A stretch of DNA of 64,000 bases from Deroplatys truncata (GCA_030765065.1 CM060989.1:57488001-57552000), one strand, 5' to 3'. Positions 32,488 through 44,005 are shown, numbered from the stretch's first letter. Notes: generated from the sequence alone by a model not told the origin. Made by a program: numbers and translations.

Positions 32488-33924
32488 ACATAGCAATAGA
32501 TGAAAATGTATTTAATGATTTTTGTATGCAGTCAGTAGATGACATTATTGCTAATTTTGATTGGGATGTATCCGATGCAGTAAGCTATTGTAAAAATGCC
32601 CCTTTTCCCGTTTCTGATTTTGAATGGCATAATGTAACTGAGGCACATGTATTAGGTGCAGCATCGGCGCTCTCTAATTCACATAGCAAAGATGTTTTTG
32701 GTCTCTCCAACTTTTTTTGTGAAAACAATCATAGGATCAATAGTGACACCTCTTACCTTTTTGATCAATAGATGCATCTCGGACAACCTATTCCCGGGAT
32801 GTTTAAAATTATCTAAAGTTATATCTGTCCATAAAAAGGTGATAAAACACAGTAGATAACTATAGACCAATTAGTTTAGTCCCAATTTTTACTAAAATTA
32901 TTGAGTCCCTCATGTACAAACAGATGCTCTGTTTGATTATTATTTATAAGCAATTTGGTTTCCAGAAAAATAAATCCACGACATTGGCAATATAATATCT
33001 AACCAAAGAAATGGTAACTGCTTTAGAAAATAAAGAAAATGTGTCCTTAGTGTCGTGTGATCTTACTAAAGCCTTCGATTGTATATCGCATGAACAACTC
33101 GTACACAAACTTGAACACTATGGCATTAGGGGTGTAAACACAAAATTTATTAAATCTTATTTGAATAATAGAGGGCAGATGGTTGTTATTGCGGACACAT
33201 GCTCCGAGGTACGGTATATTAAAATTTGAGTTCCTCAAGGGTCCTTTTTAGGGCCTTTATTTTTTCTTTTACTAATCAACGATTTGGCATATAACTTACC
33301 GCAAAATTATACTAATGATACGACCTTAATTACATCTCATTCGGATTGTAACCAGTTAAAATTACTAGAATTAAATAATTTTAATATAGCAAAGAACTGG
33401 TTTGCTGCTAATAAGTTAAGGCTAAATGAACAGAAAACGCAGCATTTTACTTTTGGTTTATCGGATATGAGGGAAAATGAATTACCATTTGTTAAACTCT
33501 TGGGATTTTGCTTAGATTCAAAATTTGGATGGAAAAATCAGGTGGAAAACGTGTGCACTAAATTACCTCGTGTTATTTTTCTTTTTAGAAAACTGAAGTC
33601 GCTTGTGTCTCTGGACACTCTTAGACAGAAATACTTCGCGCTATTTGAGATACACATAAACTATGGAATATATTTATGGGGGCACTCAACTGAGGTTTCT
33701 TTTATTACAGAAACAAAGCACTTAGAATGCTCTCAAATAAAAATACTAGAGAACCTTGTAAACCTTTATTTATTAAGTTGAAGGTCTTAACCGTGTATAA
33801 TTTTTATATATACAGATCTTTAATTTACATCAGAATGAATATTCATCAATATCCTCTTCGAACTCACCTCCATAATTTAACACAAGAAATAAACATAAAC
33901 TTGATTATCCGCGATGCAGACTAG
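32488..33924 (+). pseudogene. LINE ORF2 reverse transcriptase and C-terminal region
   Basis: Blocks in order: KLSKVISVHKK near 32808, YRPISLVPIFTKIIE-like near 32866, DLTKAFDCISHEQLVHKLEH (first catalytic Asp) near 33059, VPQGSFLGPLFFLLLINDL near 33230, and YTNDTTL at 33308-33328 where YADD is expected, so the second catalytic residue pair is altered. After VKLLGFCLDSKFGW comes the typical C-terminal region ending LHNLTQEININL. Stops occur in the first half and at about 33229. It is inactive. Confidence 0.88.
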
Positions 33925-34137
33925 GTCTAAGGGCAAACAGCTGTTTTTATAATGGTATCAATATGTTCAATAAGTTACCAGACGCAGCTGGTTGAAAGCA
34001 CGTATTCATAATTGGTTAATAAATAGGCCATTTTATTCAATTGTTGAATTTATAGATACTTCTGTTGATATAATTCTGTAATCTTGTTAATGTAAACATG
34101 GCGATGTCATTTCTGGATGTATTCTGGTGTCTGACAA

Positions 34138-34138
34138 A

Positions 34139-34188
<50 letters not shown>
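34138..34188 (+). repeat. (ATT)n tail of the LINE
   Basis: A pure ATT repeat directly after the LINE 3' region and directly before a SINE fragment. Both LINEs in this window end in the same trinucleotide. Confidence 0.85.
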
Positions 34189-34190
<2 letters not shown>

Positions 34191-34325
34191 AAGGGAAGTA
34201 AAGCCGGTGTTTCCGTGTTCATAGATTTACGGCACGTAAAAGAACCTCAAGCCTAATAAAGCGACATCTGAGCAAAATTTCCAGCCTCTCACGCCCAATA
34301 TAGAATGGAACGCTAAGAATCTAGT
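34189..34325 (+). mobile_element. tRNA-derived SINE, type 3, 3' part
   Basis: It contains GATTTACGGCACGTAAAAGA and ACCTCAAGCCTAATAAAG and ends CCCAATATAGAATGGAACGC, matching the 3' half of 11816-12056. The tRNA-like head is missing. Confidence 0.75.
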
Positions 34326-34460
34326 AGTTAAAGAGCGTCCATATGTGAAACTTTTTAAAAAATTGGTAAATATAAAGACTACCTTTCTCTTCACCACAAT
34401 GTATAATTAATTAAAGTTCCTAAAGCAGCATAGGGAAAAATTCCTAGAATTCTAATTGTT

Positions 34461-35070
34461 TACTTTTTCTGCCACATACTTATTTAGTAAGTAGAGAAAG
34501 TATTGCATTCCACTCAACATTTCTATGTAGAGATTTCACTGCAAATACGTCATGTTTTGAGGCCTTATCGAAATTTTCGTTTTTTTTTCAAAAATGACTC
34601 CAATGATTTTGAAAACCTACTGTAGATTAAAGATATTTACATAACAAATAAAATGTATATGTTGAATTTACTAGGAATAGCCTGTGAAGTCCCCTTCGTT
34701 TGAAAATAATTTTGAATAATCTTGTATAACTGGTAAACAATAAGCAATAGACGAAAACGCACCGCACAAATAATGTAGATCTCTTTAAAACACACAATTT
34801 ATTTCAAACAAAAATTTTATGGCTAAGCCATTTCCGAGATATCCTCATTAGTGGTTCGATTTATTCAATGTTTTGTCATTCTTTTAAAGTCCTGTCGATT
34901 TTCAGTTGTTTTACATGGTAAGAGTATGGAATTTTAAAGCTATAGTGCCCAGCTTTTAGATATGACTACCGATTCGGCTTTTTCTATACCCCTTTTGCCC
35001 ACAACGAAATGTGTAAGAAACTATTTTTGCAAAGGTTTATTCCGATTAATGTGAAATAGATAGAAAAAAA
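34461..35070 (+). repeat. Old family A/B copy, interrupted at its A tract
   Basis: From TACTTTTTCTGCCACATACT to GTGAAATAGATAGAAAAAAA. About 300 bp between the first landmark block and the TTTCAAAAATGACTC block is missing. The right side breaks at the A tract 35064-35070, where a young copy begins. Confidence 0.82.
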
Positions 35071-36009
35071 TCCGATGTGTTACACTTACATGACTTTCTC
35101 CACTCTTGTACAAACTATTTTTACAAACTCTTATGCTCCATCTATTTCATATTAATCGAGATAAACATTTGCAGAAACGATCTTTTGACATGCAAAGAGA
35201 ATTACATTTTACACATAGCGACCAGTTCTAAAAATATTTGACTATCGCTTAAGGCGTACTATGTTCCAATTGTTTTGTATTTGCAACAGCAATATAGAAA
35301 TACAGTAGCCTTTAAGCATAGACATATCTCTTAATAGCTGGTTGCTAGGTGCAGCACCGTTCCCTTTTCCACAGATTAATACTCTTTGCATATCCAAGTC
35401 AAAAAAATGAATAACGAATTCCCACTTGAGAAAATAAGTATTGAAAAATTTAAGGGAATAACAAGCAACATCTCGAAAATGGTTCACTCAACAAAAAAAC
35501 TGTATATGTATTTTAACGCGATCTACATTTTTTGTGTAGTAAAATTTTGTCTATGTCTTATGGTTTACCAGTTATGCAAAAGTCGTTCACAATGAAGAAT
35601 ACTTTTGGAGACATCCCTAGAAAATTCAAGATATACATTTTATTTATCATGAAAGTATCTTAAATATATGATATTTTAATGAAAATCGTTAGAGCCATTT
35701 TTGAGAAAATTAAAATTTTCGAAAAATGTTCCATGTAAAGGATAATCTGGGGTGGGGGGATTTTCTTGAAAACCTTTGTGTCGCATCTCTGGAAAATATT
35801 GAAACTAAATACCAAGTTTAGTGTTTATGCGACTGTTCGTTTCTGAGTTATGCTGTTCACAGACACACACACGGACATGTTTCCAAAAATGCTTTTTTTT
35901 GGATTCAGGGGGCCTCAAAACATATATTTCCGGTGAAATCTCGGTATCGAATTTTTGGGTGGAACACAGTACTTCCCCTATTTACTATACGTAGTAGAGA
36001 AAGCAAAAA
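35064..36009 (-). repeat. Family A/B, young copy (long B variant) inserted in an old copy
   Basis: A7 (35064-35070), then TCCGATGTGTTACACTTAC, to GTAGTAGAGAAAGC and A5 (36005-36009). The B cassette starts with a different older segment (35185-35270) before joining the usual long variant, so this B is a mosaic. The CA tract is short. Confidence 0.88.
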
Positions 36010-36079
36010 TGCAGTAGAAAAGGCTTAGTTATTTTAAAATGCGTAATGTTTACGGCAAGTCTATTGCACAGGGAAAGGA

Positions 36080-36822
36080 AAAATATATTTGATGTGTTAC
36101 TTTGTCTACCCTCTATCATTTATTAACAGGTATGAAACCTTATCTTACGAAATCTTGTTTTCCTGTCTACTTCATTTTAATCGAGATAAACCGTTGCAGA
36201 AATAGCTACATAACACATTTCCTTAGAGATACAAAGAGAGCAGTGATAGTCAAATGTTTTAGAACTGGACGCTATATGAACTGAATGTCGACAGGACTTT
36301 AAAGGTATGACAAAGGTATTGAACAATTCGAACCATTAATGGCGGATATCTTGGAAATGGCTTATACCACAGTTATAAGTTTCAAGTTATTTGAAATAAA
36401 TTTAGTTTTAAAGAGATGTACAGTTTTTGTGTAGTGCGTTTTCGTCTATCGCTTAAAGTTTACCAGTTATACAAGATTATACAAAATTCCGTCTGAGGAC
36501 TTCACGGCTATACCAGAAAATTCAAGATATAAATTTTATTTGTCATGTAAACTCTTTAACATATGGTATTTTAATCATAACCATTAGATCCGTTTTTAGA
36601 AAATCATAACTTTTGAAAACTGTTCCATTTAAAGGGTAGTTTAGGTTGTGGGAATTATCTTGGAAATCTTTATCCGACTTTGCGTTTTTAAGTTATGCTG
36701 TTCACAGACATACACACCCTTTTCTAAAAATGCTTTTTCTGGATTCAAGGTGCCTCAAAACACGTATTTCCGGTGAAATCTCTGTATCGAATTTTTGGGT
36801 GGAATGCAGTATTTCCTCTACC
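36080..36822 (-). repeat. Old family A/B copy, cut by a SINE
   Basis: From GATGTGTTACTTTGTCTACC to GGAATGCAGTATTTCCTCTACC, where SINE type 4 takes over. Older-subfamily landmarks (GGCTATACCAGAAAATTC, ACGAAAAC reversed) are present. Confidence 0.82.
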
Positions 36823-36825
36823 TAT

Positions 36826-37275
36826 GTGGACCTAACGGGATGGCTCAGGCGGCAACGTCTATGGCTCGCATTCAGGAGGTTCCAGGTTCGATTCCCGGGG
36901 TCGCCCACTCTGACAATGGGGTATTTCGTGGTTTTTCCCTGGTCGCCTAGGCGAATGCCGGAGTGGTGTACGCTACCACGATTTATCCTTTCTCCCATTT
37001 CATCTCGCGCTTTCATGTTTCAAGTGTGTCTTCGGGTCTTACGGTGCTGGCGGTGTCGGGCAGATGGCGCAGTTGCTTGCGCATTGGAAATATTTCTCCC
37101 CGTGAACACCAGGGTGCGTTGTCCCGCCCGTTAGAGTCGTTTCGTCGCCCTTTCTCAGGATTCTGGTGCGCAGGTGTTCAAACTGGAAATTTTAGGGACT
37201 TCTGCGCGTCTCTGTGCGCCTGTCTGCCTGCAGACCTGCGACCTCCTACGGCTCCTTCACCTCATCCCTGACTTG
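36826..37275 (+). mobile_element. tRNA-derived SINE, type 4, second tail type
   Basis: A box GATGGCTCAGGCGG (36840) and B box AGGTTCGATTCCCGGGG (36883) are both well kept. The body GGGGTATTTCGTGGTTTTTC is shared with other type 4 copies, and the tail (CGGTGTCGGGCAGATGGCGC, later CCTCCTACGGCTCCTTCACC) is shared with 44006-44340 and 45766-46100 but not with 24222-24495. Confidence 0.78.
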
Positions 37276-37315
37276 AAGTAGAAGGTTTGTTGCTGCTAAT
37301 TATGGAAAGTCAGTT

Positions 37316-38195
37316 TGAAGATGTATTATATTTCGACTGTTGGGGAGCCGAACTTGAAGTAGTTGCAACCGCACGTATGGTAAAAAGTTTCCGGTAGCCT
37401 TCGCCCCAAATGTTTAAACAAATATTAACTTCGTAATTTGACTGTTTCTTTAAATATTATATATTTATGTTTGCCTCGGCTGCGTCAGTATTATTGTTAG
37501 AGACATGGATTTCTTTGCAAGGCGTGGTGCGCCTTAAGAATGTAGGCTTACACAGATTATAATTTTTTATTCACTCCTTTTTATTAATTCTTGACACGAT
37601 TTAAATAACACTTCACTGATACAGAGAACTAAGAATCTTTTGTTAATTACTTGCACTTTTTAACACGTAAACTATTTTCTCACACAAAATACGTATTAAA
37701 TTTCTCGAGGACACATCTCGCGTCCGGTTAGGAACACTGTCTACAACCAACTGAACTCTGAATTTGTAAATTTTGCTATATTTAATTTTATGATTGGCTA
37801 ATCCTAGTCCAATAGAATACCTTCATTTAACTAATGCTTTTTCTGGTTGTTGATTGGCTATTTTTAAACTGTCTCTAAAATTACATTATTGCTTCCAAGA
37901 ATCACAAGTAACATTAAACTTTTAAATGCATTATTACCTCAAGGTTACCTCATTGTTACCTCATTGTTAGCAACTTTTAACCTATTACTCTCACAGCTCC
38001 TACATTATTAAATTACGTAATACATTCACATAGCATTATTGAACATGTATACAAAAATATAAACATATACAATGACTGTAATATGCACTTTTTATACCTT
38101 GTCACACACACATATTGCTTTAAGGCGGGCTGTTATTGAATTTATATATTATATAATTAGACTGCAATCATTTAAGTGCTAAAAATACTGCCTCA
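37316..38195 (+). mobile_element. Solo-LTR-like block, copy 2 (family D)
   Basis: It starts TGAAGATGTATTATATTTCG, then TGTTGGGGAGCCGAACTTGA, and ends AAATACTGCCTCA. It aligns along its length with 18690-19593. Flanks agtt/gact do not form a target duplication. Nothing resembling an internal retrotransposon region follows. Confidence 0.65.
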
Positions 38196-38491
38196 GACTC
38201 CCGGTGTTGCAGCCACAATAGATCAAGCTGGTCATAGTGGCGAGGTGTCCGCCTCTGATAAACACATCCTACTATGTATGTGGTGGAGAACGCAACAAAC
38301 GCTGTAAACCTTTCCTTAAGTACAGCAATTAGAATTACTCCTTAAGCTATATATTTAATATCTTGTATATGCAGTACTTAGAACACCTCTTATTTAGTAA
38401 TAAATTTTTAAACCTTTCGTAGAGGCACACCATTAGGCAAATGTTGAATACTTAAAAACTTACGCTATGGTAACTTAATGGATGGATGTTC
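38196..38491. other. Unassigned DNA
   Basis: No feature recognised. Confidence 0.4.
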
Positions 38492-39316
38492 TTTTTACTT
38501 TCTCTACTACGTATAGTAAGAAGGGGAAGTATTGTATTCCACCCAAAAATTCAATACCGAGATTTCACCGGAAATACATGCTTTGAGACCCCCTGAATCC
38601 GAAAAAAAGGATTTTTGGAAACATGTCCGTGTGTGTGTCTGTGTGTCTGAACAGCATAACTCAGAAACTTGGTATTTAGGTTCAGTATCTTCCAGAGATG
38701 CGACACGAAGGTTTTCAAGAAAATCCCCCCACCCCAGACTACCCATTACATGGAACATTTTTCGAAAATTTTAATTTTCTCAAAAATGGCTCTAACGATT
38801 TTGATTAAAATATCATATGTTCAATATATTGTCATGACAAATGAAATGTATATCTCGAATTTTCTGGGAATGTCTCCAAAAGTATTCTTCATTGTGAACG
38901 ACCTTTGCATAACTGGTAAACCATAAGAGATACACAAAATTTTACTACACAAAAAATGTAGATCGCGTTAAAATACACAATTTATGTCATATACAGTTTT
39001 TTTGTTGAGTGAACCGTTTTCGAGATATTGCTTGTTATTCTCTTAAATTTTCCAATACTTACACTTTTTCTCATGTTCGTTATTCATTTTTTTTATGTCC
39101 TGGACATGCAAAGAGAATGGAATGCGCCACATAGCAACCAGCTCTTAATATATTTGACTATCGCTTAAAGCCTACCAATTCCCCTTGCATCTACAAGAAA
39201 ATTAGCAATAAGATTAACATCTCGATTAACATGAAGCATATGGAGAATAAGCGTTTGTAAAAATAGTTTGTACAAGAGTAGAGAAAGTCATGTGAGTGTA
39301 ACACATCAGATTTTTT
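38492..39316 (+). repeat. Family A/B, full young copy (short B variant)
   Basis: T5 (38492-38496) and T6 (39311-39316) bound the copy. The part before AACTTGGTATTTAGG is shortened: GAACAGCATAACTCAG runs straight into AAACTTGG, losing about 24 bases. The B cassette is the short variant and the microsatellite is short. Confidence 0.9.
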
Positions 39317-39440
39317 AACTGCACGGTGCTGTTATACAAGTATTGTAATATGTGTATAATATTTTATGTTATACCTATACACAATATTTTATTTGACATA
39401 AACAACACATATGTTGTATAGGTTACACAACAAGAGGTAT

Positions 39441-41091
39441 GATGGATAGACAGACATAAATACCAACGGGATCTGAACTGACTACTCAGTCCTCACCCTC
39501 GGACCCCAGGGGACAAGCTCGTAGGGCTTTTCTATTAGGGGAGCATCTATTTTATACTCTCCCCCCCCCCTGCGTGGCCGAGATCGGAGCAGGGCACCAG
39601 CCCTCCCTTCGCCTCCTGCCACACAGGGACGGAAGTGGACACGCCACTTTCGCGCGTCAATCCAATAGGGAAACCTATCAGGGAGCCTACCGAACAACCT
39701 CGTTGGGGCCGACAGCAATCTAGCTACTGTCTACCAGCTCTCGCTCATGGTTGGTGCCAGAGAACATCGGGGCGTCTCACAACACCACCTAGGCGGATAA
39801 ATCAGCCAGGCGTACCCAATCTCCCATGGGTATCGGGAACCATGCCCCGCCGAGTCCAACTCAATCCGAACAACTCCCTATCGGGAGGGGCTGAATGTTT
39901 GACCCAGTGTACTTCTAGTAACGTCAGAAGTACCACGAGTGCTCAGGGTCCGCAGCGCCCGCACCACGGCAGCTGAAGGGGTCGGAATCCTCCCCCTTAC
40001 AGGAGGATAGATAGACATCTAAATACGGGACCGGGTCCGCCAACGCAAGACCACACCCTCGCAAACCCAGGAGAAACTCGTGGGCCTTTCCATTAGGAGC
40101 GGTGCCTATTTTATATACCGCCCCCCCTGCCTGGTCGAAATCGGGCAAGGACACCTCCCGCACCGACCCTTCCAGGCAGGGACGGAAGTGGATACGCCAC
40201 TTATGCGCGTCAGGCCAGCAGGGCGAACCCTAGTGGGGGAGACTACCGAACAACCTCGGTGGGGCCGACAGTTTCTAGCTACCGTCTACCAGTTATCCCT
40301 ACGGCTGGTGCCGGAGAGTCTCGAGGCGTCTCACAACCCCGCCTGGGCGGAATTAACCTAGCCAGGCGTACCCAATCACTCATGGGTATCGGAAACCACT
40401 GCCCCGCCGAGTCCAACCCAATCCGAACAACTCCCTTTCGGGAGGGGCTCAAATGTTCGGCCCGGCGTACTTCTGGTAACGTCAGAAGTACCACGAGTGC
40501 TAAGGGTCCGCAGTGCCCGCACCACGGCAGCTGAAGCGGTCGGAACCCTCCCCCTCACGGGACGATAGATAGACAATCAAATACGGGACCGGGTCCGCCA
40601 ACGCAGAGACCACACCCTCGCATACCCAGGAGTAAACTCGTGGGGCTTTCCATTAGGAGCGGTGCCTATTTTATATACCGCCCCCCCTGCCTGGTCGAAA
40701 TCGGGCCAGAAAGCTCTAGCGTCGACCCTTCCAAGCAGGGACGGAAGTGGATACGCCACTTACGCGCGTCAGGCCAGAAGGGCGAACCCTAACTGGGGGA
40801 GACTACCGAATAACCTCGGTGGGGCCGACAGTTTCTAGCTACCGTCTACCAGCTCTCTCTCATGGTTGGTGCCGGAGATTCTCGAGGCGTCTCACAACCC
40901 CGCCTGGGTAGAATTAACATAGCCAAGCGTCCCCAATAACCCATGGGTGTCGGGAACCACTGCCCCGCCGAGTCCAACCCAATCCGAACAACTCCCATTC
41001 GGGAGGGGCTCAGATGTTCGGCCCAGCGTACTTCTGGTAACGTCAGTACCACGAGTGCTAAGGGTCCGCAGCGCCCGCACCACGGCAGAGA
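39441..41091 (-). repeat. GC-rich tandem repeat, three units of about 550 bp
   Basis: Units at about 39441-40003, 40004-40561 and 40562-41091 each begin near GATAGATAGACA, pass GGGACGGAAGTGGATACGCC and CGTCTCACAACCCCGCC, and end CGCACCACGGC. Units 2 and 3 are closer to each other than to unit 1. The block is far richer in GC than its surroundings. Two short hairpins recur: CTCCC-loop-GGGAG with a different 4-base loop in each unit, and GTACTTCTG-loop-CAGAAGTAC. Frames of 60-124 codons cross the block on both strands but none is consistent between units. Part of each unit matches (reversed) the tail of the SINE at 24222-24495, hence the minus-strand call. Confidence 0.85.
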
Positions 41092-41145
41092 AACAATAGA
41101 TGGATGGGTCGATAGACGGATCGAAAGTTTCCTGATCGATGGATA

Positions 41146-41408
41146 GATAGAGATGACCCAACTCCTTGGCCACCATGCGCACTTGATTTGAACCCTGTTG
41201 ATTTCTACCTGTGGAGCCATTTAAAAGCGTTGGCGTATTCATCTCCGGTGCCTGTCATGGAATCTCTTCAGAATTGATGATCGATGGATAGATAGAGGTG
41301 ACCCAACTCCTTGGCCACCATGCTCACCTGATTTGAGCCCTGTTGATTTCTACTTGTGGGGTCATTTAAAAGCGTTGGCGTATTCGTCTCCGGTGTCTGA
41401 CATGGAAT
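41146..41408 (+). pseudogene. Tandemly duplicated mariner-type transposase fragment
   Basis: Two near-identical segments (about 41146-41272 and 41276-41408), each introduced by GATGGATAGATAGAG, encode WPPCSPDLSPVDFYLWGHLK then ALAYSSPVSDMESLQN. This is the region around the third catalytic Asp (PVDFYLW) of a mariner-like transposase. Only the second segment continues into further transposase-like sequence. Confidence 0.82.
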
Positions 41409-41470
41409 CTCTTCAGAACTGAGTTGTGGCAGATTGTGAGGAAACACGCATTACACCTGGAATTTGGGGA
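41409..41470 (+). pseudogene. Transposase C-terminal remnant continuing the fragment
   Basis: After ESLQN the sequence continues in another frame as VADCEETRITPGIW, resembling the C-terminal helix region (ETxxxxPGIW) of mariner-like transposases. Similarity ends at about 41470. Confidence 0.5.
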
Positions 41471-41769
41471 TGGACAGAAAAAAATCCCCTCGCTCACTGG
41501 GACCTGAATAGATCTATTGTGGCTGTACTCTTAGCAGGAAGGGATGAAGTGAAAGAACTACAGAAGGCTACATGCCGCATGCAGGCACAGAGACGCGCGG
41601 AAGACCTGTCCCACTACTGAAACTGCCTAGAGAAGGCGATGAACGACCCGTTGACCAAGCAGTTTTCTAGTGTCCACGGTGAGTACTCTTTCCTTTGAGC
41701 AAACATCCGCGGCATTTGTCCGGCACCGCCATACACCACGAAACCTAGAAGCATTCTTGAAATATGAGA
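41471..41769. other. Unassigned DNA
   Basis: The frame from above continues to 41620 without recognised domain. Confidence 0.35.
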
Positions 41770-41945
41770 AGGAAACGGAATGAAAGGGTGATTAATGGGA
41801 AGGAAATCGTGATATATGAGAGCATTCTCCTACCGATCTGGAAAAATTACAAAAAACCAAGGTCAGTGTGAGCGGTCAATGGGAATCGAACGCGCGACCT
41901 TCAGAATGCGAGCTTCACACGTTACCGTCTCGGTATGTTAACTGC
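41770..41945 (-). mobile_element. tRNA-derived SINE, minus copy
   Basis: On the minus strand ACCGAGACGGTAACGTGTGA is followed by GCTCGCATTCTGAAGGTCGC and a B box GCGTTCGATTCCCATTG. The head resembles SINE types 1 and 4 (GCTCGCATTC-GGAGGT). The tail differs. Confidence 0.6.
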
Positions 41946-41999
41946 CTTTAGGGTCATTACTTTCTAGTTTTCAAGAAAAGACCTAAAGAAATCTAGTGA

Positions 42000-42290
42000 C
42001 CGGCCCTGCGTATCTGCTTGCTGTGTGAGTGATCCTGGGTTCGATTCCCAGCTGAGCTCGAGACATTTTTCTTCATCCAGGAAGGTTTCTCAATATGGCC
42101 AGAGTCTGCGGTATGAATGTGTGTAGCCTGTTATTTAATAATCAATTCGCCCATATAACCACATTTCAAGATTGCCAAAGGGCAAATACCTGAGCACACG
42201 TTTATGGCAATTAATCTAGAATTACCGCAACTATACGCCAACAACAGGTGCGGCGGAGTAAACAAGCTTGAAACAAAATCTCTGTCGGTT
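42000..42290 (+). mobile_element. Possible tRNA-derived SINE
   Basis: GACCGGCCCTGCGTATCTGC is followed by a B box TGGGTTCGATTCCCAGC (about 42039) and a non-coding tail of about 220 bp. A-box quality is low. It is comparable in layout to 7268-7545. Confidence 0.45.
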
Positions 42291-42362
42291 AGATTCGCAA
42301 GGTTTTCTCTGCACCAGCCGAATTACTCCATAGCAGAACAGGACACAACAGATATGAATGAA

Positions 42363-42552
42363 ATAATGTGACGTGTGATAACTTTCTCCACTCATAATCG
42401 TTTACTGTTAATAGCTTCTACAAGCCGTTCTTGCAAAAGCTTGTTCTTCTATCTTTTTCAGGTTAAGATAAGCGTTTGCTTAAATACCAAGGGTATTTCA
42501 AAATTACGGTCCGTTATCAATAAAGTATAAACTACTAAATATTTTCCAATAA
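42363..42552 (-). repeat. Old family A/B end fragment and element E terminus fragment
   Basis: At 42366-42480 is the outer part of an old B end (GACGTGTGATAACTTTCTCC). At about 42510-42545 TTACGGTCCGTTATCAATAA and AACTACTAAATATTTTCC match the terminal repeat of element E (7568-8162). Confidence 0.6.
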
Positions 42553-43250
42553 CATTACTTTCTCTATCGCATACATAGTAGATAGAGGAGGTATTGCATT
42601 CCATCCAAAAATTCGATACAAGATTTCACAGGGAAATACCAGTTTTGAGGCCCTCTGAATAAAAAAAGGTCCATGTGTCTGTGAACAGCATAACTCAAAA
42701 ACCATAAGTCGGATCAACCCAAACTAGGTATTTAGGTTCAATACCCTCTAAAGATACGACACGAAGATTTTCAAAAAAATTCTTCCACCCCAAACTACCC
42801 TTTACATGGATATTTTTTCGATATGTTTTATTTTCTAAAAAATGGCTGAAACGATTTTGATTAAAATACCATATGTTAAAAATAATTACATGACAAACAA
42901 AATGTATATCTTGAATTTTCTGAGAAAAGCCAGCAAAGTCCTCTTCATTAGGAAGAAATTTTGTATAATCTTGTACTACTGTTATACGTCAAGCGATAGA
43001 CGAAAACGTATTAGCTAAAAGGTGTAGATCTCTTTAAAACGCACAATTTATGTCAAATAACTTCTTTTGTGGTATAGTCCTTGCAGTCCTGTCAACATTC
43101 AGTTGTTTCTCGCAGTATGCGATTTTAAGGCCAGCATATAGCGTCCAATTCTTAAACATTTGACTATCGCTGTTCCCTTTGTATCTATAACGAAATGTGT
43201 AATGCAGCTATTTCTGCAAATGTTTATTTGGATTAAAATGTAGTAGATAG
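42553..43250 (+). repeat. Old family A/B copy, main part
   Basis: From ATTACTTTCTCTATCGCATA to ATGTAGTAGATAG and an A7 tract. The rest of this copy (ATAAGCTTTAGTAAG to GAAAGTCATGTGG) lies 2.4 kb away at 45653-45709, because younger sequence was inserted at the A tract. Confidence 0.85.
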
Positions 43251-44005
43251 AAAAAAATCTGATGTGTTACACTCACATGACTTTCTCTACTCTTGTACAA
43301 ACTATTTATACAAACGCTTATTCTCCGTCTACTTCATGTTAATCGAGATAAACATTTGCAGACTCTATCTTATTGCTAATTTTCTTGTAGATGTAAGGGG
43401 AATATATATTTACAAGGGCAATTTGGAAATACAGTAGCCTTTAAGCACATACATATCTCTTAATAGCTGGTTGCTAGGTGCAGCACCATTCCCTTTCCCA
43501 CAGATTAATACTCTTTGCATATTCAAGACACAAAATGAATAACGAATTCCCATTTGAGAAAATAAGTATTGAAAAATTTAAGGGAATAACAAGCAACATT
43601 CCCAGAAAATTCAAGATATACATTTTATTTGTCATAAAAATATCTTAAACATATGATATTTTAATCAAAATCGTTAGAGCCATTTTTGAGAAAATTAAAA
43701 TTTTCCAAAAATCTTCCATGTAAAGGGTAATCTGGGGTGGGGGGATTTTCTTGAAAACCTTCGTGTCGCATCTCTGGAAGATACTGAACCTAAATACCAA
43801 GTTTGGTGTTTATCCGACTGTTCGTTTCTGAGTTATGCTGTTCACAGACAGACACACAGGCACACAGCACGGATATGTTTCCGAAGATGCTTTTTTTGGA
43901 TTCAGGGGTTCTCAAAACATGTATTTCCAGTGAAATCTCGGTATCGAATTTTTGGGTGGAATACAATACTTCTCCTACTTACTCTACGTAGTAGAGAAAG
44001 TAAAA
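43251..44005 (-). repeat. Family A/B, young copy (long B), inserted in an old copy
   Basis: A7 (43251-43257), TCTGATGTGTTACACTC, to GTAGTAGAGAAAGT and A4 (44002-44005). About 130 bp of A is missing between AACAAGCAACATT and CCCAGAAAATTCAAG (about 43600). It is followed directly by the duplicated block X. Confidence 0.88.

Larger units (their letters stand above)
29823..34188 (+). mobile_element. Decayed non-LTR retrotransposon (CR1/jockey-like), carrying two insertions
   Basis: One LINE is spread over this span: ORF1 end (29823-30044), ORF2 start (about 30124-30160), endonuclease (30816-31786), reverse transcriptase and C-terminus (32488-33924), 3' untranslated part and an (ATT)n tail (34138-34188). 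It is interrupted by a family A/B copy (30161-30815) and a mariner derivative (31787-32485). Without them about 3 kb of LINE remains. Many stops and frameshifts are present. Clade assignment beyond an APE-type endonuclease plus an esterase-like ORF1 is inference. Confidence 0.85.

Noticed and set aside
39441..41091. Ribosomal RNA, rDNA spacer or a protein gene in the GC-rich tandem block
   Set aside because: No rRNA core motifs are visible, and the open frames of 60-124 codons are on both strands and differ between units.
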